NCBI GenBank assembly: GCA_963841635.1
Contig: CAWJDO010000002.1
Location: 682,001-746,000, forward strand
From: DASWZN01 sp963841635
Lineage (GTDB): Bacteria > Acidobacteriota > Terriglobia > Bryobacterales > Bryobacteraceae
Length of the DNA stretch: 64,000 nucleotides
Direction of reading: 5' to 3'
A program made the translations under genes and the position numbers. The notes below the pieces were generated by a model. The model had not been told where the DNA came from and did no database searches. It saw nothing but the letters and a program-made list of their open reading frames with translations. This document shows, in pieces, positions 48,377-56,371 of the stretch (its first letter is position 1; the number at the start of each line of letters is the position of its first letter).

Positions 48377-48754
48377 TTACGCGTATGCGACGAGCGTCTC
48401 GAGCGGCGGCGTGACGAGCGCCTTCTCCATGTCCTCGCCGGTCTCGATCATGTGCCGCAGATGGCGCGCGGCCAAGGCGGAGACCCAGGGATCGGCCACC
48501 GGCTTCCCCGTCTTCCGGGTGAGCTCGAGCAGGTCGGGGTGCATGAGCGCCACCACCTTGGTCATTCGCTCCGGACCCGCCGACAGCTCGAATTTCACAT
48601 CCACCGTATCGGCGTGGCGGATCGAGATGGCGTTCTGAATCCAGAGGAAGTCCACGTTCCACACACGCCCGGTGGGATCCGTGGTCTCGAAATGGCGGAA
48701 GGTCCGTGGCTCCGCTCCCTGACGGTCGCGGTTCGGTAGTGATGTGGCCGGCAT
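48377..48754 (-). CDS. Hypothetical protein, 125 aa (REP-derived N-terminus)
   Basis: A beta-alpha domain (VWNVDFLWIQNAISIRHADT..VDVKFEL, with a His-rich helix ARHLRHMIETGEDMEKA). ATG 48754 gives MPATSLPNRDRQGAEPRT, and codons 6-14 or so are read straight from a REP-like element (48712-48737). So either the gene has captured the repeat or the true start lies further in. It begins 2 bp after folE and 24 bp before recG. No family recognised. Confidence 0.5.
   Translation of the reverse strand: MPATSLPNRDRQGAEPRTFRHFETTDPTGRVWNVDFLWIQNAISIRHADTVDVKFELSAGPERMTKVVALMHPDLLELTRKTGKPVADPWVSALAARHLRHMIETGEDMEKALVTPPLETLVAYA
48712..48737 (+). repeat. REP-like element, copy 5
   Basis: CCGCTCCCTGACGGTCGCGG-TTCGGT, the best match to the consensus. 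It overlaps the first codons of the 125-aa gene on the other strand. Confidence 0.85.
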
Positions 48755-48756
48755 AA

Positions 48757-49371
48757 TTAGATCTCGCTCGAGTGCTGCCGCAGCAGCGCCAGAAACTCGT
48801 CCCGCGTTTCCTTGCGCTCGCGGAAGGCCCCCAGCATCGCGCTGGTCACCGCGCCGGAGTGCTGCTTCTCCACGCCGCGCATCATCATGCAGAAATGGCG
48901 CGCCTCGCAAACCACGCCCACGCCCAGCGGATCGAGCACCTGTTCGAGCGATTGTGCGATCTCCTGCGTCAGCCGCTCCTGGATCTGCAGCCGCCGCGCG
49001 AACATGTCCACGATGCGCGGAATCTTGCTGAGCCCCACCACCTTGTGCCGCGGCAGGTACGCCACGTGGACCTTGCCGAAGAACGGCAGCATGTGGTGCT
49101 CACACAGGCTGAAGAACTCGATGTCGCGGACGATCACCATCTCGTCGTACTTCACAGTGAAGAGCGCGCCATTCACCACCTTCTGAACGTCCTGTCCATA
49201 GCCGCTGGTCAGGTACTTCCATGCCTTCTCGACGCGCTCGGGAGTCTTGGACAGGCCCTCGCGGGCAGGGTCCTCGCCGAGCTGTCTTAGGACCTCCCCC
49301 ATCAGCGATGCGATCCCGCGCTCGGAAACGGCTGCCGCATTCGCGGCCGGGTTTTCAGTCGTGTAGCTCAA
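48757..49371 (-). CDS. folE: GTP cyclohydrolase I
   Basis: 204 aa. FolE motifs: the zinc Cys/His set in SLCEHHMLPFFGKVHVAYLP and CEARHFCMMMRGV, with KIPRIVDMFARRLQIQERLT. It converts GTP to dihydroneopterin triphosphate, feeding folate and the pterin/queuosine branch. The N-terminus overlaps the end of the upstream PTPS gene by 17 bp, so the operon is PTPS-2, PTPS-1, folE. Confidence 0.95.
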   Translation of the reverse strand: MSYTTENPAANAAAVSERGIASLMGEVLRQLGEDPAREGLSKTPERVEKAWKYLTSGYGQDVQKVVNGALFTVKYDEMVIVRDIEFFSLCEHHMLPFFGKVHVAYLPRHKVVGLSKIPRIVDMFARRLQIQERLTQEIAQSLEQVLDPLGVGVVCEARHFCMMMRGVEKQHSGAVTSAMLGAFRERKETRDEFLALLRQHSSEI

Positions 49372-49777
49372 ATCGGTTCCTCTTCGTTTCCTGAATTCGA
49401 ATTCCGTCGAGCGCCGGTCCCGCGCCCGGGAATACCTCCAGCCACCGGGCCGAGAGCCGCGCCCGGATCTCGACCGCCAGGTTCTCCGTTGTGGGCACGC
49501 GCTCCGCGAACGCCGGAACTTCCGCGTTCAGATCGTGGTGGTCGAATGGCTCCAGAACCTGCTCGCGCACCAGCGCATCGAGCGCGGCCAGGTCCGCCAC
49601 ACGGCCCGACGCCGCGTCCACAGGCCCTCGCACGCTCACCTCCAGCGCGTAGTCGTGCCCGTGCCCGTGGGGGTTGTTGCACTTTCCGTATAGCGCGCGG
49701 TTTTCCTCCGCCGAGAGCCCAGCCGCATTGAGCCGGTGCGAGGCCGAGAACCGGTAGCGCCGCGTGACGCGGATCAC
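49355..49777 (-). CDS. 6-pyruvoyl-tetrahydropterin synthase / QueD (Cys present)
   Basis: 140 aa. T-fold with zinc His14, His37 and His39 (SASHR.., HGHGHDY), catalytic Cys33 in ALYGKCNNPHGHGH, the FDHHDLN catalytic Asp-His, and PTTENLAVE. It acts on dihydroneopterin triphosphate; whether the product is PTP or carboxy-tetrahydropterin (QueD) cannot be decided here. The GTG start overlaps the stop of the second PTPS gene (GTGA). No other queuosine gene is seen in the window. Confidence 0.85.
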   Translation of the reverse strand: MIRVTRRYRFSASHRLNAAGLSAEENRALYGKCNNPHGHGHDYALEVSVRGPVDAASGRVADLAALDALVREQVLEPFDHHDLNAEVPAFAERVPTTENLAVEIRARLSARWLEVFPGAGPALDGIRIQETKRNRFELHD

Positions 49778-50190
49778 GGCTGACCTCCGAAGTAATCCAC
49801 GTACAGGTCTTCGGTCTCGTAGACCCGCACCGCGTGCAGGCGGACTCGCGGGCCGGCCACGCGCGGCTCGATCCGCCGCCACACTTCGATCGCCAGGTTC
49901 TCCGTGGTTGGCACCACCGTGTCGAACGGCGGAACTTCGCGGTTCAGAAAGCGGTGGTCCATCGGCTCGACTACTTCTTGCTGAATCACTTCTTTGAGGC
50001 GCTTGAGGTCGAACACCATCCCCGTTTGCGGTTGGGGATCGCCCTCCAGAGTTACCTCGATCACGTAGTTGTGGCCGTGCCCGTGCTGGTTCGAGGCCGC
50101 GCCGTAAAGCGCGTGGTTCTCCTCGTCCGAGAGCCCCGGCAACCGGCACACGTGTGACGCGGAGAAATCAGCCCTCCTCGTGATCAGCAT
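49774..50190 (-). CDS. PTPS/QueD paralogue lacking the catalytic Cys
   Basis: 138 aa, a second PTPS directly upstream of the first. The zinc His are present (SASHV, HGHGHNY), as are MDHRFLN and TTENLAIE. But the residue in the catalytic Cys position is Ala32 (LYGAASNQHGHGH), not Cys, and it is not the Glu of the PTPS-III type either. It is therefore expected to be inactive in the usual reaction, or to form mixed oligomers with its active neighbour. First gene of the pterin operon. Confidence 0.8.
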   Translation of the reverse strand: MLITRRADFSASHVCRLPGLSDEENHALYGAASNQHGHGHNYVIEVTLEGDPQPQTGMVFDLKRLKEVIQQEVVEPMDHRFLNREVPPFDTVVPTTENLAIEVWRRIEPRVAGPRVRLHAVRVYETEDLYVDYFGGQP

Positions 50191-50253
50191 GCGCCCCCTA
50201 CCCTACTGATACAGCCGCCTGCAAATGGTTACACTTAATGATAGGAAGTTCGA

Positions 50254-50781
50254 ATGGCCCCAGTCAAAACAGAACGCGTCATCCAGGCTCTGATTGTCGT
50301 TTGCCTGGCCGGGCTGGTGTGGGTAATCGCCGGCATCTTTCAGGAACGGATCGTGGTGGCGGGCGACAGCGCCCCGCGGTTCAGCGTGACCACAGAGGAC
50401 GGAAGGACCATCTCGCCCTCGAACTTCGGCGGCAAGCTGCTGGTGGTGCATTTCTGGGCCACCTGGTGTCCGCCCTGCGTCACGGAGACTCCGTCCCTCA
50501 ACCAGTTCCAGCAGGCGTTTGCCAAAGACGGCGTGGTGGTGCTCGGCATCAGCGTGGACACCAACGCCAAGGCCTACCGCGATTTTCTCCAGCGGCACAG
50601 AATCTCGTTTGCCACCTCGCGCGACCCCGACGCCAAGATCGCCTCCGACTACGGAACCTTCCAGTATCCCGAGACCTACATCATCAACCGCGACGGCAAG
50701 GTGCTCGAGAAAATCATCAGCAACACCGAGTGGATGGACCCCGAGCGGCAGAACGCGATCCGTGCGATGCTCGGTTCATGA
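50254..50781 (+). CDS. TlpA-like thiol-disulfide oxidoreductase
   Basis: 175 aa. An N-terminal membrane anchor (VIQALIVVCLAGLVWVIAGIF) and a periplasmic thioredoxin fold with CPPC at Cys72-Cys75 (FWATWCPPC) and the cis-Pro region TFQYPETYIINRDG. It likely keeps cytochrome c or other periplasmic thiols reduced; the cytochrome c seen here is far away. Start has a weak AGG site. Divergent from the PTPS operon. Confidence 0.9.
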   Translation: MAPVKTERVIQALIVVCLAGLVWVIAGIFQERIVVAGDSAPRFSVTTEDGRTISPSNFGGKLLVVHFWATWCPPCVTETPSLNQFQQAFAKDGVVVLGISVDTNAKAYRDFLQRHRISFATSRDPDAKIASDYGTFQYPETYIINRDGKVLEKIISNTEWMDPERQNAIRAMLGS

Positions 50782-50826
50782 TTCCCGGTGGGGCGCAGTG
50801 CGGCGCAGATTTCGCCGGGTATCGGG

Positions 50827-50890
50827 ATGATCCGCAAACCGGGGACTGGACCGAATTTCGCCGCTGTTGCGAAATTCGTGCCTGTCCCAA
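50827..50890 (-). repeat. Dispersed 109-bp element, copy 5 (partial, reverse)
   Basis: On the minus strand it reads TTGGGACAGGCACGAATTTC followed by GCAACAGCGGCGAAATTCGG and TCCAGTCCCCGGTTTGCGG, matching the central and right parts of copies 2-4. It lies between tlpA-like and UroD-like genes. Confidence 0.75.
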
Positions 50891-50949
50891 GGTTTGCTCT
50901 TGGACAATCATGTGGCCCGCGAGTAGCGCCTCACGTACCTAGACCAATC

Positions 50950-51894
50950 ATGACCAGACGACAATTCTTTCTCACAGGGAGCGTAGCGATGGCCGTTACC
51001 GGCAAATTGACCAGCAAGCAGCGGGTGGATCGCGCGCTCGCGGGCGGCGATGTCGATCGCCCGCCGTTCAGTCTGTGGCATCACTTTCGTCTGGCCGCGT
51101 TCCCCGGCGAGCGGCACGCCCAGGCCACGCTCGAGTTCCACCGCAAGTTCCACACCGACATCGTCAAGGTGATGAGCGACTTTCCATACCCCAAACCGGC
51201 CGAGGGAATTGAAGCCATCAAGCCCGAAGCCAATCCGTTCCCCGAGCAGTTGCGCGCGCTCGACATCATCCGCGAAGGCCTCGGCGGCCGTGCCTATTTC
51301 GTCGAGACCGTTTTCAATCCCTACAACCAGGTCTCGAAGACTTTCTCGAAGCCCGAGGTTCAGCGGCTGAAGCAGGAGCAGCCGCAGGTGCTGCTGAACG
51401 CTCTCGAAGCCGTCGCCGAGTCGGAGGTCAACCACGTGCGCAAGGCGCTCGCCACGGGCGCCGCCGGCATCTTCCTGGCCATCGATTGCGCGGTGCCCGG
51501 AGTCCTCACCCCGGAGGAATACGCGAAGTTCAGCGAGCCCTTCGACCGCATGGTGCTCAACGCCGCCTCGGGCGCGCATTTCAACACCCTGCACCTGCAC
51601 GGCAAGACCTACCTCGATCTGTTCTGGAAAGGCTGGCCGGCCGCCGTGATCAACTACGAGAGCCACCTGACCGGCGTCGATTTCGCCACGGCCCGCAGCC
51701 AGTTCTCGGGCGTGCTGATGGGCGGTGTCGATGAGGCCAACTACCGCACGCTCTCCGAAGCCGAGATCGCGCGCCAATGGCACTCCGCCGCCGAGGCCGC
51801 CGGGAAGAAGTACATCCTGTCGCCGGGCTGCTCAGTTCCCGATCAGAGCACCGACGAGGAACTGGCGCGCCTGGCGCACGTGGTGGGGGCGTAA
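50950..51894 (+). CDS. Tat-exported UroD/URO-D family protein
   Basis: 314 aa. A twin-arginine signal (MTRRQFFLTGSVAMAV) precedes a uroporphyrinogen decarboxylase-type barrel: SKQRVDRALAGGDVDRPPFS, FLAIDCAVPGVLTPEEYAKF, THLHG-type LHLHGKTYLDLF and SPGCSVPDQSTDEELARL. True HemE is cytosolic and has its own conserved N-terminus (FNTPRDxR region); neither fits, so a corrinoid methyltransferase-like or other UroD relative is more likely. Substrate unknown. The Tat signal implies folding in the cytoplasm before export. Confidence 0.75.
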   Translation: MTRRQFFLTGSVAMAVTGKLTSKQRVDRALAGGDVDRPPFSLWHHFRLAAFPGERHAQATLEFHRKFHTDIVKVMSDFPYPKPAEGIEAIKPEANPFPEQLRALDIIREGLGGRAYFVETVFNPYNQVSKTFSKPEVQRLKQEQPQVLLNALEAVAESEVNHVRKALATGAAGIFLAIDCAVPGVLTPEEYAKFSEPFDRMVLNAASGAHFNTLHLHGKTYLDLFWKGWPAAVINYESHLTGVDFATARSQFSGVLMGGVDEANYRTLSEAEIARQWHSAAEAAGKKYILSPGCSVPDQSTDEELARLAHVVGA

Positions 51895-52656
51895 ACAGAA
51901 AAAGGTTCCAAGTGACCTACGGATGAGCGGTCTCGCCGGCCGGCATGCATCGGCCCCGAGCACGGACTCAGATCGGCTCGACGGCGTCCGTCTTCCTGCC
52001 ACGGTTGCCCGTGACCGGTCGGTGCAGTCGCCGTCCGCGACCTGAGCAAGCCTACGGTTCGGTGCGGCCTTTCGCTCCCCCCCAGCGGCTGCCCGTTTCC
52101 GGACCACCTCTGCGGGATCGTCGTTCCCGTCCTGCACCTTCACCGTACTGCGGAGTGCGCGCCAACCGGTCCGCTTCCACGTTCCTCATTCCCGTCGCCG
52201 GGCCGTCGGCTCGCACAAGGGTTTGTTGCCACGCACTCCGTATTCCTAACGGTTTCTCGCCTCTCCGCTCCCCTTCGGGACCTCTCGATCCCGCCGGATC
52301 ACCGCTCGCTGCGATTCGCCGCTCGAAAGCTTGCCTCCGCCGAACGCCCGCTTTCCGATTCTCCCTGCCGCTTCGGATCGCTCCGTCGCCTCAGATCATC
52401 GTTCCGGTCCGCTGCGTCCTGCGTGGCTCGCCAGCTCCGTAAACCTCTTGGAACCTCAATCATGTTGCACCGGAACCCCCGGTCGGGTCAATACGAAAGA
52501 TAGCCTAGTAATGGGCTTTTCCGCAGCTTTATCGGCCTTTGGACTCAGTCGATTACCGTAGTACGGCTCTGGAATTCGTGTGGATAAACCATTCCGCCCT
52601 GGTCCTGATTTCGCCGGAACTCAGTTTCAGGCCTTTTCGTCTATAACGATGAACCC
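51895..52656. other. 762-bp gap with purine/pyrimidine skew and no gene
   Basis: The plus strand is strongly pyrimidine-rich in long runs (the minus strand purine-rich), unlike the coding regions around it. Open frames exist on both strands but none looks like protein. Small palindromes are seen, e.g. GCCGGCCGGC near 51932 and CCGTAGTACGG at 52553-52563. The character fits a structured RNA on the minus strand or a worn mobile element. No known RNA family could be recognised. Confidence 0.4.
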
Positions 52657-53946
52657 ATGAAGCACCTTTACCTCATAAGCGCCCTCATCGCAGTCCCGGC
52701 CTTCGGCCAGATGTTCCGCGGAAACCTCGAGCACACCGGCGTCTACAATGCCACCGGCGTGCGCCAGTTCAACCGCGTCCAGTGGCGCTTCGAAACCCCG
52801 GGCCGCGTGATCTCTTCGCCCGTGGTTTCCGGCGGCGCCGTGTACGCCGGTAGCACGGACCAGAACCTTTACGCCATCGACCAGGAAACCGGCGCGTTGA
52901 AGTGGAAGTTCCACACCGAGAGCTGGGTCACCTCGTCGCCCGACGTCTCGGATGGCACCGTGTTCTTCGGCAGCTTCGACGGCTCCTTCTACGCTGTGGA
53001 CGCCGCCTTCGGCAAGGTCAAGTGGAAGTTCGAAACCGAAGGCGAGCGGCGGTTCGCGCACAAGCGGCTGCACGGCCTCCAGCCCAGCGGAGAGCTGATC
53101 GGCGACACCTGGGATTTCTACCTGTCCTCGCCCGCCGTCTACCACGGCGCGGTGTACTTCGGGAGCGGCGACGGCAACGTCTACGCGCTCGACGCCACCA
53201 GCGGAGCCGTGAAGTGGAAGTTCCACACCGGCGACGTCGTGCACGCCTCGCCCGCCATCTCTGATGGCATGGTCGTTGTCGGAAGCTGGGACGGCGTCCT
53301 CTACGCGCTCCGGGCGGACACCGGTAAAGTCGCGTGGCAGTTCCAGGCCGGCGTCGATCCCAAAATCGGCAACCAGCAGGGCTTCCAGTCTTCGGCGGCC
53401 GTGGCCAACGGCGTGGTCTACGTGGGCTGCCGCGATTCGAACGTTTACGCCATCGATCTCAAGACCGGCCAAAAGAAATGGGCTGTGAACAACGGCGGCT
53501 CCTGGGTCATCACGTCACCCGCCGTGAACGACGGCAAGCTCTACTACGGAACTTCCGACACCGGCCTCTTCCACGCCCTCGATGCCAGGACCGGCGCCAG
53601 GCTGTTTTCCTTCGACGCCAAATTCCCCGTGTTCTCCTCGCCCGCCATTGCCGGCGGCACGCTCTACGTGGGAAGCTTCGACGGCAAGCTGCACGCGGTC
53701 GATCTGAAGACCCTGAAGCCCCTGTGGGATTTCACCACCGAAGCATCGAAGCAGAACGCGCCCGCTCTCACCGGCGCCGACGGCCGCCTCGACTTTGGCA
53801 AGGTCATCCGCTTCCTCTTCGTCGACGAGATGAACGCCGGGGTGGTGAAGCTGTTCGCAACCGGTTCGGTCGTCTCCTCTCCCGCCATCGACAAGGACAC
53901 CGTCTACTTCGGCTCGACCGACGGCGCGGTCTACGCCCTCAAGTAG
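52657..53946 (+). CDS. Exported PQQ-like beta-propeller protein
   Basis: 429 aa. Signal peptide LYLISALIAVPAFGQ. The body is a run of PQQ-type repeats with the W-x-F / YALD pattern, e.g. VQWRFETPGRVISSPVVSGG, NLYAIDQETGALKWKFHTES and NVYALDATSGAVKWKFHTGD: seven to eight blades, like BamB-type and PQQ-dehydrogenase propellers. No PQQ ligand or catalytic Asp is evident, so it is more likely a binding scaffold. Single gene with its own start. The next gene is separated by a hairpin repeat. Confidence 0.85.
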   Translation: MKHLYLISALIAVPAFGQMFRGNLEHTGVYNATGVRQFNRVQWRFETPGRVISSPVVSGGAVYAGSTDQNLYAIDQETGALKWKFHTESWVTSSPDVSDGTVFFGSFDGSFYAVDAAFGKVKWKFETEGERRFAHKRLHGLQPSGELIGDTWDFYLSSPAVYHGAVYFGSGDGNVYALDATSGAVKWKFHTGDVVHASPAISDGMVVVGSWDGVLYALRADTGKVAWQFQAGVDPKIGNQQGFQSSAAVANGVVYVGCRDSNVYAIDLKTGQKKWAVNNGGSWVITSPAVNDGKLYYGTSDTGLFHALDARTGARLFSFDAKFPVFSSPAIAGGTLYVGSFDGKLHAVDLKTLKPLWDFTTEASKQNAPALTGADGRLDFGKVIRFLFVDEMNAGVVKLFATGSVVSSPAIDKDTVYFGSTDGAVYALK

Positions 53947-53970
53947 GGCAAACGAGGGCTTGTCCCAAAC

Positions 53971-54037
53971 GTGGCGGGTCTGGAGACCCGCTGCGGGACT
54001 GGAGTCCTGCCCCACGGAAGGGAGTGCCTGCGCCGCA
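53971..54037. repeat. Tandem hairpin module, copy 4
   Basis: GTGGCGGGTCTGGAGACCCG-CTGC, then GGGACTGGAGTCCTGCCCCAC, then a weaker AGGGAGTGCCTGCGCC arm. The first two match 30349-30391 almost exactly. It lies 30 bp after the propeller gene. Confidence 0.85.
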
Positions 54038-54060
54038 TCGGAACGAGCTATGATGCCCCC

Positions 54061-55053
54061 ATGCGAATCTCCGCGCTCTGCTGCTTGTTCGTCGCGGCGT
54101 CCATTGCCTCCGCGCAGCCCGTCGAAGGCAAACGCCCGCCCATAATCGACATCCACGTTCACACTTTCGGCGGCTTTCCCGGTGTGGGACCAATGTGCCC
54201 GTTCAACCCACAGTTCCTGGCGTCGGACCAGCGCTCCAAGGAGTCGCAGACCGGATGGGCCCCGCAGGATTGCACCCTCGTGCTCGAACCCTCCAAGTCG
54301 CAGGCCGAGTACATGAAGGCCCTGCTGGCCGAATACGAGCGCCTCAACGTCACGGCCGTCGTCATGGGCGATCCCAAATCCGTCCAGCAGTGGAAGGACG
54401 CCGCCCCCGCGCGCATCATTCCGGGCACCGCTTTCGACAACGGCATCACCCCAGGCAAGTACGTGACCGTGGACGAGCTGCGGACCGCGTTCACGACGGG
54501 CGGATTCAAGGTGATGGGAGAGGTCGCCCCGCAGTACGAGGGCATCTCGCCCAGCGATCCGTCGCTCGACAAGTACTTCGCGCTCGCGGAGGAGCTCGAC
54601 ATTCCCGTCGGTATCCACATGGGCACCGGGGGGTCCGGCCGCGCCAACGTGACCATGCCGAAGTTCCGCGGCTCGATGGGCAATCCGCTTCTGCTCGAAG
54701 ACCTGCTCGCGCGCCATCCCAAACTGCGGCTGTGGATCATGCACGCCGGCTACCCCATGATCGACAACCTGCTCACGCTCCTCCAGGCAAACTCGCACGT
54801 CTATGTCGATGTGGCCGGCCTCATCTGGAGCTACCCCTTGAAGGAAGTGCACACCTACATCCAGCGCATCGTGGAAGCGGGATTCGAAGATCGCGTGATG
54901 TTCGGGACTGACCAGATGATCTGGCCGGGCCTGATGGCCGCCTCCATCAGCGTCATCGAAGGCGCAACGTACCTCACGCCGCAACAGAAGCGGGACATCC
55001 TCTACAACAACGCGGCCCGCTTTCTGCGGCTCGACAAGGTGGAAGCTAAGTAG
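54061..55053 (+). CDS. Exported amidohydrolase (amidohydrolase-2 family)
   Basis: 330 aa. Signal peptide CCLFVAASIASAQ. Metal-dependent hydrolase barrel with HxH at His32 and His34 (IIDIHVHTFGG), a His in IPVGIHMGTGG, His in RLWIMHAGYP and Asp in VMFGTDQMIWPG, the amidohydrolase-2 set. Substrate unknown; relatives include decarboxylases and lactonases. Its 3' end overlaps the end of the convergent sensor kinase by 8 bp. Confidence 0.85.
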   Translation: MRISALCCLFVAASIASAQPVEGKRPPIIDIHVHTFGGFPGVGPMCPFNPQFLASDQRSKESQTGWAPQDCTLVLEPSKSQAEYMKALLAEYERLNVTAVVMGDPKSVQQWKDAAPARIIPGTAFDNGITPGKYVTVDELRTAFTTGGFKVMGEVAPQYEGISPSDPSLDKYFALAEELDIPVGIHMGTGGSGRANVTMPKFRGSMGNPLLLEDLLARHPKLRLWIMHAGYPMIDNLLTLLQANSHVYVDVAGLIWSYPLKEVHTYIQRIVEAGFEDRVMFGTDQMIWPGLMAASISVIEGATYLTPQQKRDILYNNAARFLRLDKVEAK

Positions 55054-56371
55054 CGGACGCTGCGGATTCTTCCTCAGTCCGTTGCAACACGATGGTGATG
55101 AGCAGCCCGGGCCCGGCGTTCGTGGCGCGGATCTCACCGTGGTGCAGGTGGATGGCCCGCTGCGCGATCGCCAGACCGAGGCCGACCCCGCCGCTCGACT
55201 CGTTGCGCGATTCGTCCGCGCGGAAGAAGGGATTGAAGATCTTCGGCAGCAGGTCCTCCTTCACGCCGGGACCGTGGTCCCGCACGGAAAGTACTGCACG
55301 CGCCCCATCCACCACGATCTTTGTTTCAACGGTCGCACCGGCGGGCGAGTAGCGGATCGCGTTGCGAACGATGTTTTCGATGGCGCGTTCCAGCAGTCCG
55401 CTGTCGCCGAGGGCCCGGACCTCGTCCGGAGCATCGACCTCGACGCGGCAACCGCGTCCCTCCGCTTCTAACTGACAGTCGTCGGCCACCTCGCGCAGAA
55501 TGTCGCTCAGGCACACATCCTCGACGCTGAACGCCTCGGGATCCCCTTCGGCCGTGGTCATCTGCAGCAGAGAGCTGACCAGATCGGACAGCCGATCCGT
55601 TTCGCGCCGCAGGCGAGCGGCGGCGGCAGCCCGGTCGCCGTCCTTCCCCACCAGTTCCGCCGCCAGGCTGAGGCGCGCCAGCGGCGAACGCAACTCGTGC
55701 GAGACGTCCTGGAGCAACTGCCGTTCCGCGGTGAGAAGAGTCTGGATGCGAGCAGCCATGCTGTCGAAAGAGCGTCCCAGCTCGCCGATCTCGTCGTGGC
55801 GGCGCATTCCGACCCTCACGGTCAGGTCCCCGCTTCCGAAGCGCCGCACCGCGGCCGCCAGGCGCCGCAGCGGCCACGCGAAGTGCATGGCCAGAAACCA
55901 GAACAGAACCGCCACCACGGTCAGCAGAAGGAAGTAGTACGGCGCAAACGTGGTGAAGCTGTACGGAGGCACATAGATGATGAGAAAACGATAGCGCCAG
56001 TCCTCGGAAGCGACCCGCACCGCGTGCTTATCGCCGCGGTTCATGAAGGACCGGCGCTGGCCTTGAGAGCCCTCGAGAAACGCGGATCGATCCTCGCCCG
56101 TAAGAAGATCCCGGCCCGACGCGTCCGTAAGGTAACGCTCCGCTCCCTCGAACGCGCGCAGGTCTGTAAGGTAGCGCTCCAGCTCGCTGTGGCCGCCATG
56201 CTCGTATGCCGTACTGGCCTGATGCAACTCGAACGCGTCGCTGCGCGCGAAGGCTTCATCGAAAACCCCGAAGATGACGGCCTTCGAGAGCCAGGAGTAG
56301 GCCGCCAGCGACAGAACCAGCGTGGACAAGGACCAGATCAGGATCTTGGCTGTGATCGATCGCAGGTTCAA
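55046..56371 (-). CDS. Sensor histidine kinase (CpxA/PhoQ-type topology)
   Basis: 441 aa. Two membrane segments (about 8-28 and 150-170) enclose a periplasmic sensor domain of about 120 aa, followed by a HAMP domain (RLAAAVRRFGSGDLTVRVGM). HisKA carries the phospho-acceptor His225 in QDVSHELRSPLARL. HATPase shows NIVRNAIRYSP, VRDHGPGVKEDLLPKIF and GGVGLGLAIAQ. It overlaps the response-regulator gene by four bases (ATGA). The signal is unknown. Confidence 0.92.
   Translation of the reverse strand: MNLRSITAKILIWSLSTLVLSLAAYSWLSKAVIFGVFDEAFARSDAFELHQASTAYEHGGHSELERYLTDLRAFEGAERYLTDASGRDLLTGEDRSAFLEGSQGQRRSFMNRGDKHAVRVASEDWRYRFLIIYVPPYSFTTFAPYYFLLLTVVAVLFWFLAMHFAWPLRRLAAAVRRFGSGDLTVRVGMRRHDEIGELGRSFDSMAARIQTLLTAERQLLQDVSHELRSPLARLSLAAELVGKDGDRAAAAARLRRETDRLSDLVSSLLQMTTAEGDPEAFSVEDVCLSDILREVADDCQLEAEGRGCRVEVDAPDEVRALGDSGLLERAIENIVRNAIRYSPAGATVETKIVVDGARAVLSVRDHGPGVKEDLLPKIFNPFFRADESRNESSGGVGLGLAIAQRAIHLHHGEIRATNAGPGLLITIVLQRTEEESAASAT

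Noticed and set aside
51895..52656. Group II intron or retroelement
   Set aside because: The end at 52553-52575 faintly recalls a domain V stem on the minus strand (GAGCCGTAC...), but the full 34-base fold, the GTGYG start and any reverse transcriptase are missing.
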